Of a stretch of DNA of 64,000 nucleotides, positions 15,301 to 27,200 are shown piece after piece. The first letter of the stretch is position 1. Each line of letters starts with the position of its first letter. The notes beneath the pieces are model-generated. The model saw only the letters and a list, made by a program, of their open reading frames with translations. It did no database searches and had not been told where the DNA came from. Source of the DNA: Onchocerca volvulus (Eukaryota; Nematoda; Chromadorea; Rhabditida; Onchocercidae); NCBI GenBank assembly GCA_000499405.2, contig HG738138.1, forward strand, positions 8,430,888 through 8,494,887. The letters are read 5' to 3'. The position numbers and the translations under genes were made by a program.

Positions 15301-17369
15301 CGAACAGTCGGTATCTAAGCGAAACTCCATCAACAATCAGATTTACTACTCCCGAAGGAAGTAAGGAATACGGAATTCTCAAGGACTGAATCTCAGGAAA
15401 TCTAACAATTAATAATTCATATGTTATAGTTCCATCCAAAGTACATAATATGAGGGTGCGAGCAGTTGGAGCAAGAAGTTTATACGTTACGTGGGAACCT
15501 CCACGACAACCAAATGGATACATTCGCGGCTATTTCATTACTTTCGAAAGTACGCTAGTTTTTCAACATTGATACTTTTTAATCATGTCTCGAATTCCAT
15601 CATTCAATGATATAGCTGTCAAGCTCTGTCGTCACGAATCATACCTAATTATTTCAATTTTTGGCTCTTACAAAAATGGCAATTTCTAAAAAACACTAAA
15701 ATAGATTATTTTGAGATTCCTCAACAGGTGCAAAGGAAGAAACATTTGTACTAAATCGACAACTTTATTATCTAAATGAGGAAGGTGAGCCAGACACTGG
15801 CTATAAGGTGTCTGTCTGGGCAGAAACGAAGGGTGGTGAAGGGCCAAAAGTTATGCGACCAGTACGAACTTGGCCACTTCGAGGTATTTCATCCTTCAAT
15901 TGAATAATGCAGAAACTTAGAATTTCATTCGTTGAAGAGAATGAATGTAAAAAGATTATTGATGGCAATTTGTCAAAATGAACTGTGCGTATAAATGAAA
16001 AACATTCTTGCCATTATTTCCATTATTTATATCTCTCGATTTGAATTTCTTCGAATTATACGAAATTTGGGAAATATAATTATTATCCAAAACAAACGTG
16101 TCATCATAAGCATCAATAAATAATATGTCGGTGATGAATTTGTTTTTTTGAAATTTCCAAAACATTAGATAATTGCAATACTGGTAATCTCCCTCTTCAG
16201 AAATTTAAGTAAACTACGCACGCTGTTTTTAATTTCTAAAATATATTTGCAGAACCGGACATACCAAATTTCACCGTCGAAGCAATCTCCCCTACGACGG
16301 CTCGAGTTGAATGGTTACCTTCGAATGGTTCCGAATGGGCTATGCCAGGATCTACTTTCCTCGTTAATTATTCCATTGCCAGTAAGATTTCAATTAAAGA
16401 AAAAAATAAATAAATAAATAAAAGAATTTGAAACTTGCTGTAGTTTTTGTAATATTACAGGAACGGAGAATTTGATTCTCATTCTTTATTGTCAATAAAA
16501 TTCAGATAGTGACGATTGGATAGAAAGTGAACAAATAAGCTTGCCTCGAACTGAGGTGCTGTTAATTGATCTAGAAGAAGACACACAATATAAGATGATT
16601 GGCATCGCTAAGGAAGGTCAAAGGCAACGAACATCTGAAGTAATTACAATACGAAGCCTTAGTCGAGCTACGATTACGCACATTTCTCATGGTATGGATA
16701 TTTCAAATACTTAAGCAGACTGAAAGTGATAAGAGTACCACAAAAATGAGCAGTTCTGAAATACTGTGCAAATTTCGAGAGTCACTCGACATATGCAATG
16801 CTTATAAATGGGAAGATATGCAATAGAAGGGAAGGCACGTACTGATTCATATTGATCATATCATCCAGGAGACTTATATCCGGACTGATTCAATATGACA
16901 TTCTATATGAATAGCAATATGACCGGTTTTTCATTTTCTTATGATTAAATGGGAAAACGGCAAATTCTAATATGAAATCCGACCCGAAAGTTTTGTCGAA
17001 ATATGAAGAGAACACAGCATTGCAATGTTTGTCGCTAATTATCATCAATGAAAGCAGGAATATTATATCTGGTTTAGACGACTTTACATCTGTATTTATG
17101 GCTATTGTTATCGTCCAGAAGTGTTGTCGCACAATATATAATATCATGAATATTGGGTTTTGCTAATTCTATCGTTTTCAGAAAGTTTGCAAAGTGCAGC
17201 TTGGTTCATTGCAGTATTGTGTGCAGTAGTGCTTGCATTATTCACTGCAGCAGTAATGTGTTGCTGCGAAAGACAACGAAGCAGTAAATATTCCATTAAA
17301 CAGAAGGATTTGAAACGAAGCCATCACATCGATGTCGGAGAAAACCAATGGGTTTCTGAATTTTTCTGA
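9326..17369 (+). CDS. lad-2: L1CAM-family neural adhesion receptor (LAD-2-like), 6 Ig + 5 FN3 + TM
   Basis: Twenty-three exons join in phase (about 1146 residues): 9326-9440, 10011-10198, 10436-10621, 10792-10929, 11024-11123, 11265-11452, 11626-11760, 12119-12271, 12607-12749, 13054-13174, 13295-13454, 13649-13767, 13930-14063, 14134-14211, 14328-14603, 14680-14803, 14932-15050, 15177-15360, 15430-15549, 15728-15883, 16253-16381, 16506-16691, 17182-17369. Exons 1-12 encode six Ig domains, each with its paired cysteines (e.g. CYATGN/CHASN, CDIPYG/CAATS, CITSG/CNASN). Exons 13-22 encode five fibronectin III domains. The last exon gives a membrane span (WFIAVLCAVVLALFTAAVM) and only about 35 cytoplasmic residues. 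Domain boundaries fall on phase-1 introns, as usual in this family. Six Ig plus five FN3 is the L1CAM layout; the short tail without an ankyrin-binding FIGQY motif matches C. elegans LAD-2 rather than SAX-7. LAD-2 acts on axons in guidance and as a semaphorin co-receptor. The signal-peptide exon is uncertain, and alternative 3' exons extending the tail cannot be ruled out. Confidence 0.9.
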
Positions 17370-18226
17370 GATTTCGAAAGAATTGAAAATTTAGAATTGC
17401 GAGATACTTTCACAGTCTCCACTTGAAATTCCCTCCAAATTTGTATATTTCCCATGATTCTCGACTTACTTCCGCAATCTTATTATTTCTAGGAATTTTA
17501 TGGAATACCTAAATGGATTCAAGTGATTAACACATGCTTTTGTTTGTTGCATATTATAAAATTCCATCTAGTAAACCATATCCATTCCACACGTCCCCAA
17601 TTTATGTACTGCCGCACTGATTCAGTCGACATTCAACTATGTATGTACGTCTATTTACGTTGCTAAGTGGCTGTGTACTCATTTATATTTTCATTTGTGC
17701 AGAATATTTACATTAATTGACTTATCATTTGATGCGGCATGGCTTTGAAAACAGACCAGACTACACACTGCACATACTTGAATGCATTATTAAAGGCAAA
17801 ATCAATCTTCAAATCATTTCATTCCATTTTTTGTTTGAGAGTTAGATGAGATATTATTAATTGTTTTGACCGGAACGGATGGAGTTAGTCGACTTATTCA
17901 GCAAAACTGTGCGTAACCAAACAGTGCAATCTTTCGATCATTTTGACATTCTTCAAATTTTAAAAAATGTAACAGTTCTGAGATTTACATTATCCCTAGT
18001 GCATTTCCGCTGTCAGTCATCATTTCTTTCCATGTAAGTAGCTAGAAATGTAGTAATGCTGTCATCAATCATTTTTTTTGTGAAGTAACAGCAATCCTAG
18101 CCGGTCGATTCAGATTTTCAGAACCAATTACTTTTTCCTGGAAGAATTTATCCTGCCTTTCTCTGAATGCTCTTCTATGAATCTGTACATGAAGTCATGG
18201 TGAAACAAGAATACAACAAAAATTAT
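17370..18226. other. Convergent intergenic spacer between L1CAM and plexin genes
   Basis: About 860 bp between two stop codons facing each other. It must hold both 3' UTRs. I see no exon and no FIGQY-coding sequence that would extend the L1CAM tail. The plexin stop codon lies inside an AATAAATAA run read on the minus strand. Confidence 0.6.
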
Positions 18227-21200
18227 TTATTCGAACTGTATAGCAGAACAAATGCGATTCATATCAGTCTCATTGTGAGAAAGTAAATATTTTAAGCATT
18301 CCATTATTCCACGTGTTTCGGCGCACTGATCAGTGGAAAGTTGTTTTAGCAGGCTAATACCATTACTTCTGACCCATTCACATAAATCGTTCTGCAGTGC
18401 GCAATGCATTGCCTGATGGCAAAGATTCTAAAATGATTTGAAAACGATAATCATCCAAGACGACGGATCACTAAACAGATCTTGGAGAGAGTGTGTGCAC
18501 TCAGCACATGTCCGAAGAAGGAGAATTAGCTGGTGAAAGTAGTAGGTAAAAACTAAAGTGTCAGATATTTTGTATTTCTAATTCTGCTTTGCTAAGTAAA
18601 TAAACGGATGAGTCTTTATTTCCAGCCGATACAATTAACCCTCCCCTATGAAAACGAATCTGATTCCAAAAATATTAGCGAAGGTCGATTGGACACTAGT
18701 AAATCTCATTATTGAAATATATTGCATATCAATGCATTCTTTTCCCGTTTTTCAGTATGCATCCAAAAAAAATTGTTCTGGAATGGTTATTATACTCGGA
18801 AACTGTTTCAAAATAATGGCTTACTTCTGTTAAAGTAGCAAAGTAGCTATGAAAAGCTTCAATGGACAATCGGGGAGAGGCGGCAACAATTCGGAAAAAA
18901 TTTGTTACTTGTATGCGATATCTTTTAATGTCTTTCGCGAATAGAAGTTTCGATGATGGACTTTCCTGGAATAACAGTGATTTTTGGGGTGATTCTAGAA
19001 ATTTATCAAAAGAATTATATATTTTACCTTTTCAAATTTGTAGTTAGCATTGCTGAAAGCATCAACCAATGTCTGAGCAATAACCGCTAATGAGCTATCC
19101 ACTGCTGGTATTCGTTCAACATCAAGTACGTAATCAATGTTTGTTAAAATGTTTACCCAAAATCGCAGAATCCAAATGTTTACTTTCCAAGATCGAACTG
19201 CCGTTTCATTCGTAAACTACACATATGCAAATCCACAGTCAGTTGAAAATGCTATAGATTCAGCTTAAACTTTAAAAAATGAAAGTTGTGATTCGCAACA
19301 TATTTTCTACTTATTGTGGTTTTAAATTGATAAAATCTCAAAAAAACTAAATTTATGCAGAAAAGTGAAATGGTATACATTATTTCTGGTAGCAATTTCA
19401 TCGAAAGTGTGAAACACAAATAACAGAAGTGATGGGCATTCTTTACCGTTCGCATATATTATGGATTCCATGAAACCATCCAAGTATTTTTGCACTATTC
19501 TTTTACTGTAAAATAATTTTTGAACTATTTTTGCAGTACTTTTGCACTGTTCTTGCACTATTCTTTTACTCAATTTACTTTCGTACTCAGTTTTGAATGT
19601 AACATATTCTAATTTCTTCTTTATCAGTATTACCAAACTTTTTTCAGAATTCTTAAATTCCAGAAATTTCTTTAAAGGCGCTAATTTTAGGTTAAACCTT
19701 GCCTCATTATGAAAATAAAATTGGAAAAAAACCTTGTAAGCAATCGTGTAAGGAATATTTCCGGCATGGATGTGTTCGCAATATGATTTTCCTTACCAGT
19801 GCAATTTTCTGTTGAGAGAGGTTGTTCCAAATGATAATACTGAACTGGATGTGTGCTGGTCTTCGAATTGGATGTTTTACCGAAGTATTTTGATAATGAA
19901 TTTAAATTTTAATCAATAAACTTCAAGATAAATAAAAATGAGGACTGCTCGAAAACGGAGTTATTTATAAATTCAAAAGAAATCTGAATAATTAGGGATC
20001 ATCCCACAATTATTCTCTTACTGTCAAGATTTTCCATACTTCTAAACATATATCTGCTCAATTCTTGTTTCCCGAATTATATGAAATATAATTACCCTAT
20101 AGTCTGTGATATATTTACTGAAAAACTAAAAAATAATAAAACGAAACATTTGAAGACGTTTCGTTTTATTATTTTTTCGCAAATATGAATCGCAAAGAAA
20201 TAAGAGTTTTTTTTTTTCTTTGCTTCTCATGATAATACTTTAAATTACTGACAAATGTCTCTTAATTCATTTATCAAACCTCGAATATTACATGGTAGAA
20301 ACACACTTTGATGTGAAATTGTGTTGATTGGCTTCATTATGAGTAAAGTATTTTCTTTTATATTATAATCATCCAAGCATTTCAGCTTTTTTATTTTGCC
20401 TTCTTCTAATCCATCATCATTTGTGAGAATGATTGTGCAATGCTCCGAACATTTCCATTCTTAATTTACAAATTTATTTGTAGTGTATTAAAATCAAGTC
20501 GTGAAAATAAAAGACTTGCGAATCGAATATCTCTCCGAACTGATTTATGTCGCTCAACAATCTTAACTAAATTACCCAAGTGAAATTGATCCACGCTCAA
20601 TCGAGCGGAAAATGGTTCATTGAAGTAAATCGTATCCAACAGTTTTTTTTTAACTTGAGTGATCGTATCACAACTCAATGCTTGAAAAATAATCGGCGAT
20701 TGGTTGAAATTGTCAAGAGAGATTACGAGTAACTGCTGTAAAACTGTTAATTACTGCCAGCAAATCAGCTCTATAAATTTTCACAGAAATTTTATGAAAA
20801 TCATGTAGGAAAGCTTAGGAGTAAATAACTGTGGAAGTTCAACTTCAAATAATGACTGATAAAAACTGAAACAGCTAATTTCAACAGTCTTCTGTAGAAA
20901 TCACTAAGAATTTTTCCCCTATTCAGTAATAAATCTATCCCGATAGTGGCATAAATGTTTATTAAACAGACCATGTACCAAAATTATCTAAAGTAAGTTT
21001 AGAATGGTGATCTACAGCTTCACCTTTGTATCATTTCTGTCATTTGTCGGTCTGATCAATATGGAAACGACTTTCTCAACTTGTTTTAGGTACTCAGTTT
21101 AGTTTCGCTAGATTCATTGGGAGTATTTCTAGCATAACTAATTCGAAAGAAAAAAGTTTTCGAACCATGCTTGTAACATTTAGTGGTCTCCTAAGAAGTT

Positions 21201-24200
21201 TTGATTCATTCAATGAATATCGTGCATCACCGGTTATAGCATCAACCGGACCGCGTTCAATTTGATATTTTAGTGCTTTGTACAACAAATACATGGATTG
21301 GCCTGGACCATCTTTCAAATACTCCATAAAACATAAAGTGAACCAAATCGTGAAAATTTGCTCTGCTAGAGAACCACTTTGACGAAATATAATATGAGGT
21401 TCGCATTTCTGAAAACGATTAATTTAAAATAAGATTCCATTTTGGAGTGGGAAATGAGTCCGTGGAAACAAGTTGCAAATATAATATAAATTATTGATTA
21501 TTTAGTAGAAGATTACGAAATTTGCAATAAATTCATTCATCCAGAAAATATCGATTTTATTTATGTTAGCTTTGATTAGAAATAACATCAGCTCCAACTT
21601 GGATTTGATTCCACGTGAAACAATATATTACCCGGATATAGGAAATTAATTAAATATATACTTTCTCGCAAAGTAATATAATAAATTAGAATGTACTATT
21701 CCAAAAGCTCATTAGTTACTAATTAGTTCGAACAAGTTATTGAACAATAATTCCTAGATTCTATCTAATTTAAAAAATAACAGAAGTTTACAGAAAAATT
21801 ACTTTGAGAGACAACAAAATATGATGATTCAATATCGCAAAAACAACTTCTGTACAATGACGCATGTCATCAAGTAATGAGCCAATGACAAGCGATGACA
21901 AAGCACATTTGTCTTCTAACGTATAATACACATCACTGTCAACCATTTCAACAAGTTTCAACAGGAATTGGGTATTCCTGAGCAGGTATTTGAATTCAGG
22001 CAATGTTGACGATATACCGCCAAAGCTCAGAGAACTGTAAACGAATTAATTTTGCATAATCTATATAAATAAAAATGTAAATGCTACCTGTCACTTCGCA
22101 ATTAACTCCTCAAGTTCTCCACCGATTTTTTTCAAATTTTGATACAACCTTGCGTTCAAGCAGGAGAGTGATCTTATATAGACCTGATTACTTTTTTTCA
22201 CGTGCTACGTACGTGACAACTAAAAATAAGTGAGGGGGCGGAGTCTATTGGCTCCGCCTTCCTTTTTTCCTCTCATTCTCCTTCTTCCGCGCATCTCTCC
22301 AATAGCAACAACAGCCAGCTTTCCTTTTTTCTCTCATTCTCCTTCTTCCGCACACTTCTCCAATAGTAGTAACAACAGCCAGCCTTCCTTTTTTTCTCTC
22401 ATTTTCCTTCTTCCGCGAATCTCTCTAACAGTAATAACAGTCAGTCCTACTTTTTTTCTCTCATTCTCCTTCTTTCCCAATCTCTCTAATGATGATAATA
22501 ACTCGCCTTCCTTTTTTCTCAGACCCTGTTTTTCCTCCCATTTCTCTAATAATGATTAATAATTAATAATCAAGTAGTAATAAATAGTGATAAACAGTAG
22601 TAAATCATAAATAACAGTAAATAATAATAAATAATGATTAATAATAATAAATATTAACAAACAGTAGTATTAATAATAATAGTTAATAACAATAATAATT
22701 AATAATAATAATTAGTAATAATAATAATTAATAATTATGACAATAATTAATAATAATAATTAATAATTATAACAATAATTAATAATAATAATTTTTATTA
22801 TAAATAATAGTTAATAGTGACATAATAATAATTAATAATAATCCTATTTTTAGGAATTTCGTCGGTAAATTAGTCCCCTTTTAGGGATTTCATCGTGCAA
22901 ATCCTTAAATATCTGCCATGTGCCATTATGATAAGTCAATTTGACACATTAAGGATTGATTCTGATCAACACAATTTCGCAGTCTTTGAATCTTTAATTA
23001 TCTGAAGGGTATACAATATTTTTTGTTATCCTGTGTAGATATAGAGATTGTCTGATTTGATAATTCTAGAATCCGCAATATATAATTTTCCATGTGAGAA
23101 GCAATCGGTCTCTAGATCTAAATCGCACAATTCCAAATATTAACCCTGAACTTTGTTGATGGTGAATATAAACGTCAATCGAATTGGGGAATTGCAGTCT
23201 CTTAAACTGAAATGGCATATCCGTTGGAGTAATAGGAATTCGAGAAATAAGGACATCTCCACCTTTGATAGGTCTGTCAAGAATGTTGCTTTACGACATT
23301 GCTTATTAATTTTTTTTTTACTGCAAGCTGCGTGTCGTTGCAAAGTTTTGGCTGGTTGATATTTCGCAACATAAGAACTGGCATGCCAGTTTTCAATTGC
23401 AGTACATACGATGGCATCCCTGGCAGATCGGATGAATTCATAAATTCTGTTGGATAATTAATCGCTTCCTCTGTCTCCATAACAGTATCGACGGACTTTA
23501 TGTTACTGCCCTGCTTTGAATGTCAGACTAAATAATAGTGTGAAGTTCACCGGAGTCTTTATTCTTGGAGGCAAGAATAGTTCGTTCACTTAGCTAATCG
23601 TGATTCTTACAATTAGTTTGAATATCGGGAAATAGTTTTTCAGCCAACCCTTCTTTTGATGTTACAAAATTGTAAGAGTTATGAGGCAGTGAAATTCATC
23701 CTGAGGTCAGATCAACCGCCATCTTTCCGTTCCCAATTTCCAGCAACTGATGTGAGAATATCCCAGCTGATCGATCGTTTTGCAGCTGGACACCCTATTT
23801 GTAGTTAATTCTAACGTCTTTACATATCGCCATAAAGTAGTATTTCAAGCAAGCATTTATTTCGTTCTTGGTGTCGAATGAGGAATTGCAGATAATATTT
23901 GCTTGAAATCTCTTCCAAGCACTACTAATACGTTCCCAAATGGTCTGGTATTTCCACGCAAATCTTGCAATGATCGATCAAGACCCTCGACCGACTTTTT
24001 GTGCGCCATTGTGCATTCATCTCAAACAATAAATTTGCATTTTTCAATACTTTCTTCTTGTTGGATGCTTTGGAAATATTGCATGTGGGAGTTTCAATGG
24101 CATACTCAATGGCAATTTCAAAGCAGAATGAGCAATTCTTCCACCTGGTAGTAATGTTGCAGCTATTCCGGACGATGCGAGAACTAAAGCTATGTCATTT

Positions 24201-27200
24201 TGAGATCGAATTGTTGCCAAAATCAATCTAATTAGTAACATTTTATCAGTTCTTCCTGGTGCATCTAAAAAGATTTCTTCAACTCCCTTATTGATAGTTT
24301 GCATTTTTTGATCGTGAATGCCCGTTTGCTCAAACGTTAGCTTAGGAATATTTGATTGCATATCTAACAAAAAACAATCGTGTTGTAATTTTGTTCGCGA
24401 TGCAATTCTACATCGAACGAAGCAGCGATTCGGTGATGGCAGTTTCAATTGATCGGGAACTTTGTTCACGATTTGTAAGCAAAAGTGTTCAACCATTATC
24501 AACGCTTCGTTGTGGACTTCTGCTGTGAAATTCATTTCATATTTGAATTTTCGTTGCGTATTAAATGGAGAATATCCTCAGCATATGCGATTTATATTTC
24601 TCTCATAACTCTGCTGGAGATGAAGGAGAGCAGACATTCAATATGATTCCAAACAATGTACGAATTTGATTTGAATTTAACGTGTTGCATTCGTCATTAA
24701 TGCATACATTCCAATGTCGGCCGTTCTCCAATAAATTCAAAGCTTGACATGCACTGCGGAAAGTAGCATGTGTAACGCCGTTGACAATTTTTTATTGCTG
24801 AAGGAGGTTGGACCGGGCACATTTACTAACAATATGCAAAGGAAGAAGCTAAGCACTTTGTATGCATTTAACAGCAAAGGCAAATATGGAATTACTCACC
24901 GGTTATTTACTTCGATGTCACCATTCCACATTTGCGTGGTTGCTAATTTACCGCCATCTTCTGTATAAAGAATATTCATTATTTCTTGTAACTGTAATGG
25001 ATATTATTGCTCGAGGATATCGCTTACAGTATTTTCCGTCTATCATGCATGGTGAATTTGAATTCAGTTTACCGCAAGTTCCATGTATCGTATTTTTTGT
25101 CATAACGTTACGATTTCGAACGACTAGCAATTTTGAATATGCGAGTTGTATTTCTTGACGCTTTGATTCGGTAGTATATCCGGCCAGCAAAGTTTTTAAT
25201 AGCTCTAGCGGTTCTTCAAGTTGAGGCAGTTTAATTTTTCCGCCGGCACAACACATTCCTTTCGTTTTTCCATTAAATTTCAGAGCCTTGCAATAAAGAC
25301 ATATTTCAGTCATAGAGCGGATGAAAACACGCCGGCTCAAAATATAATCAGTAGTGGGTTGCACCAGAATACAGAACAATTTTAATCGCGTGACTGTTGA
25401 ATATGGAGTCATGTTTTACGCTGATCAAGAAATACTAAAGGTGAAGTAGCACGACATAGTTTCAAAGAAATGACAAACATTTTTACAACCAAAACGCTTC
25501 AATTCACAGATAAACGACAAAGATCATGCAGCAACAGCAATTATTCGGAGTTCCAAGGGTTCCAGTTCGATAGTTCAAAGCGACGCAACAACACTAACAA
25601 TTCAACAGTTTACTTTAACAGCATTTTTTTCTATCAGCGACAAAGGAAAGAATAACCCAGCGATTAATTTGGCTAGATGTTCTCTGATAATTGTTTATTG
25701 TGCCAATCACTCCTTATCAATCAATAAAACCTTTCTTAACAGCATTCATCTCTCATACAAGACACAAAATACCTCCTCGCACCTAATGCTGACCTGGCCG
25801 AATCATAATAGCAAGAATCAATCTCCAATCCAACCAAACCACAAATCAAATTACAAAGTATCAGTTTTTTTTTCCTCAACACTAGAAACATGTTCTTTCT
25901 CTTTTCTTCTTTTGCACTTTACCAGACTGAGTTACAGCAACGCATGTATAAAAACATGCGCGTATTCAAATGCAAAGTTGTGTCAAAATTTCAGAGCAAT
26001 AGGTAAGAACTTTCCAATATCTAAGATTTTGAATTAATATAGATAAGGCGCGTGTTTAAGAACTCTCGGAGGTTTAAGATTAGCTGGAACCAGACACGCG
26101 AAGCGTGGCCGGGTCCAGCTAGTTGATCATAATTTCCTAAATGAGTTTAAAATTCAGTGACAGGGCAGAGCTAACAACGATAATAATTGCACTTCCACAG
26201 TTCTGATTTGCAAACATACGAAACCAAAAAAAAGTGAAAGAAACCTATTCAAAATTTGTTGACCGTGCAATAAATCGTTATGCAAAGTTATATTTCTGAA
26301 GAGAATTCGAATATAGGATTGAATTTTATTGTGAAATGGAATACTCTGATTGTCGGTAGTTATTTTCAAATCAGTCACACCAATTTGCAGTTCCGCAAAA
26401 GCCTTTAAAAAAAGCGAAATATTTCTCTTTCTTTTTGGATAATTTAATCTACTCAAATCATTGTAGATAATATGATTCACCTGTTTGCATTCATTACGTA
26501 CACTAAATTCCAATTCCTCCATTTTCATTTGAATTCTTTTGTATTCTCGTTTGCGTTGATTTTTACTTCTGTACAGGACATAGAATAACAATCCGATAAC
26601 AAATAAACAGGCAGTTATAAACAACAATGCAACTAAACGCATCATTGAGACTCTGGAATCAATTGATTCTGAATTAACTTCTACACTGTGGTCAAAAATG
26701 GATCAAATTAGCAAACATTAAAAGTACCAGAAATTTCTTGCTATTAACAAAACAGCTTATAAAATGAATTCAAGCTCAAGTTACGGTTAATTACCTTACC
26801 GAAATGAAACCTCATATTCCACGAAACCAAGTTCGTACCGGGTGGTACCCAAAATAACAACGACTAATGGACGACCACCATCAATGACATTCCCCTTTTC
26901 ATCCATGGCTTCCGGTTCAGTTTGTGGAGCTCGACAGAACAACTGCTCCGCTTCGAGTAGTACAACTATACATTGTGATGTGCCGATGATAATCTTCAAT
27001 CAAAGTTTTACATAAATGCAATAAAATAAAGTTGCCTGTAAAAAATACTAAAATATCTATGAAATGAAAAATACTCAATTTTAAATTTCATGATTCAAAA
27101 CATTGAAATTTGGTAAGAATTAGGAAAACCTGATATTCTTCAGCAGTAGCTGCAAGTGACAAACGATTCCCTTCCAGTAGTAGTAGTTGCTCAGGCTTGT

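Larger units (their letters stand above)
22060..26122 (+). mobile_element. Helitron element(s) inserted in a plexin intron
   Basis: The left end reads A|TCTATATAAATAAAAATG at 22060 and the right end GGCCGGGTCCAGCTAG|T at 26122, preceded by a CACGC-GAA-GCGTG hairpin at 26086-26098. TC at the 5' end, a GC hairpin about 20 bases before CTAG at the 3' end, and insertion between A and T are Helitron hallmarks. Without it the host intron would be about 143 bp. Inside lie a minisatellite, an ATT-rich tract and a decayed Helitron gene read on the opposite strand. A second 5'-like end (TCTATATT, minus strand) begins at 26043. The conflict of orientation suggests one Helitron nested in another, or an internal inversion. 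Confidence 0.75.

Noticed and set aside
22230..22559. 109-codon Ser/Phe/Pro-rich open frame
   Set aside because: It is the minisatellite read in one frame; the repeat unit explains the composition.
25669..26037. 122-codon plus-strand frame next to the Helitron end
   Set aside because: Lies antisense to Helitron 5' family sequence shared with other copies; no protein similarity recognised.
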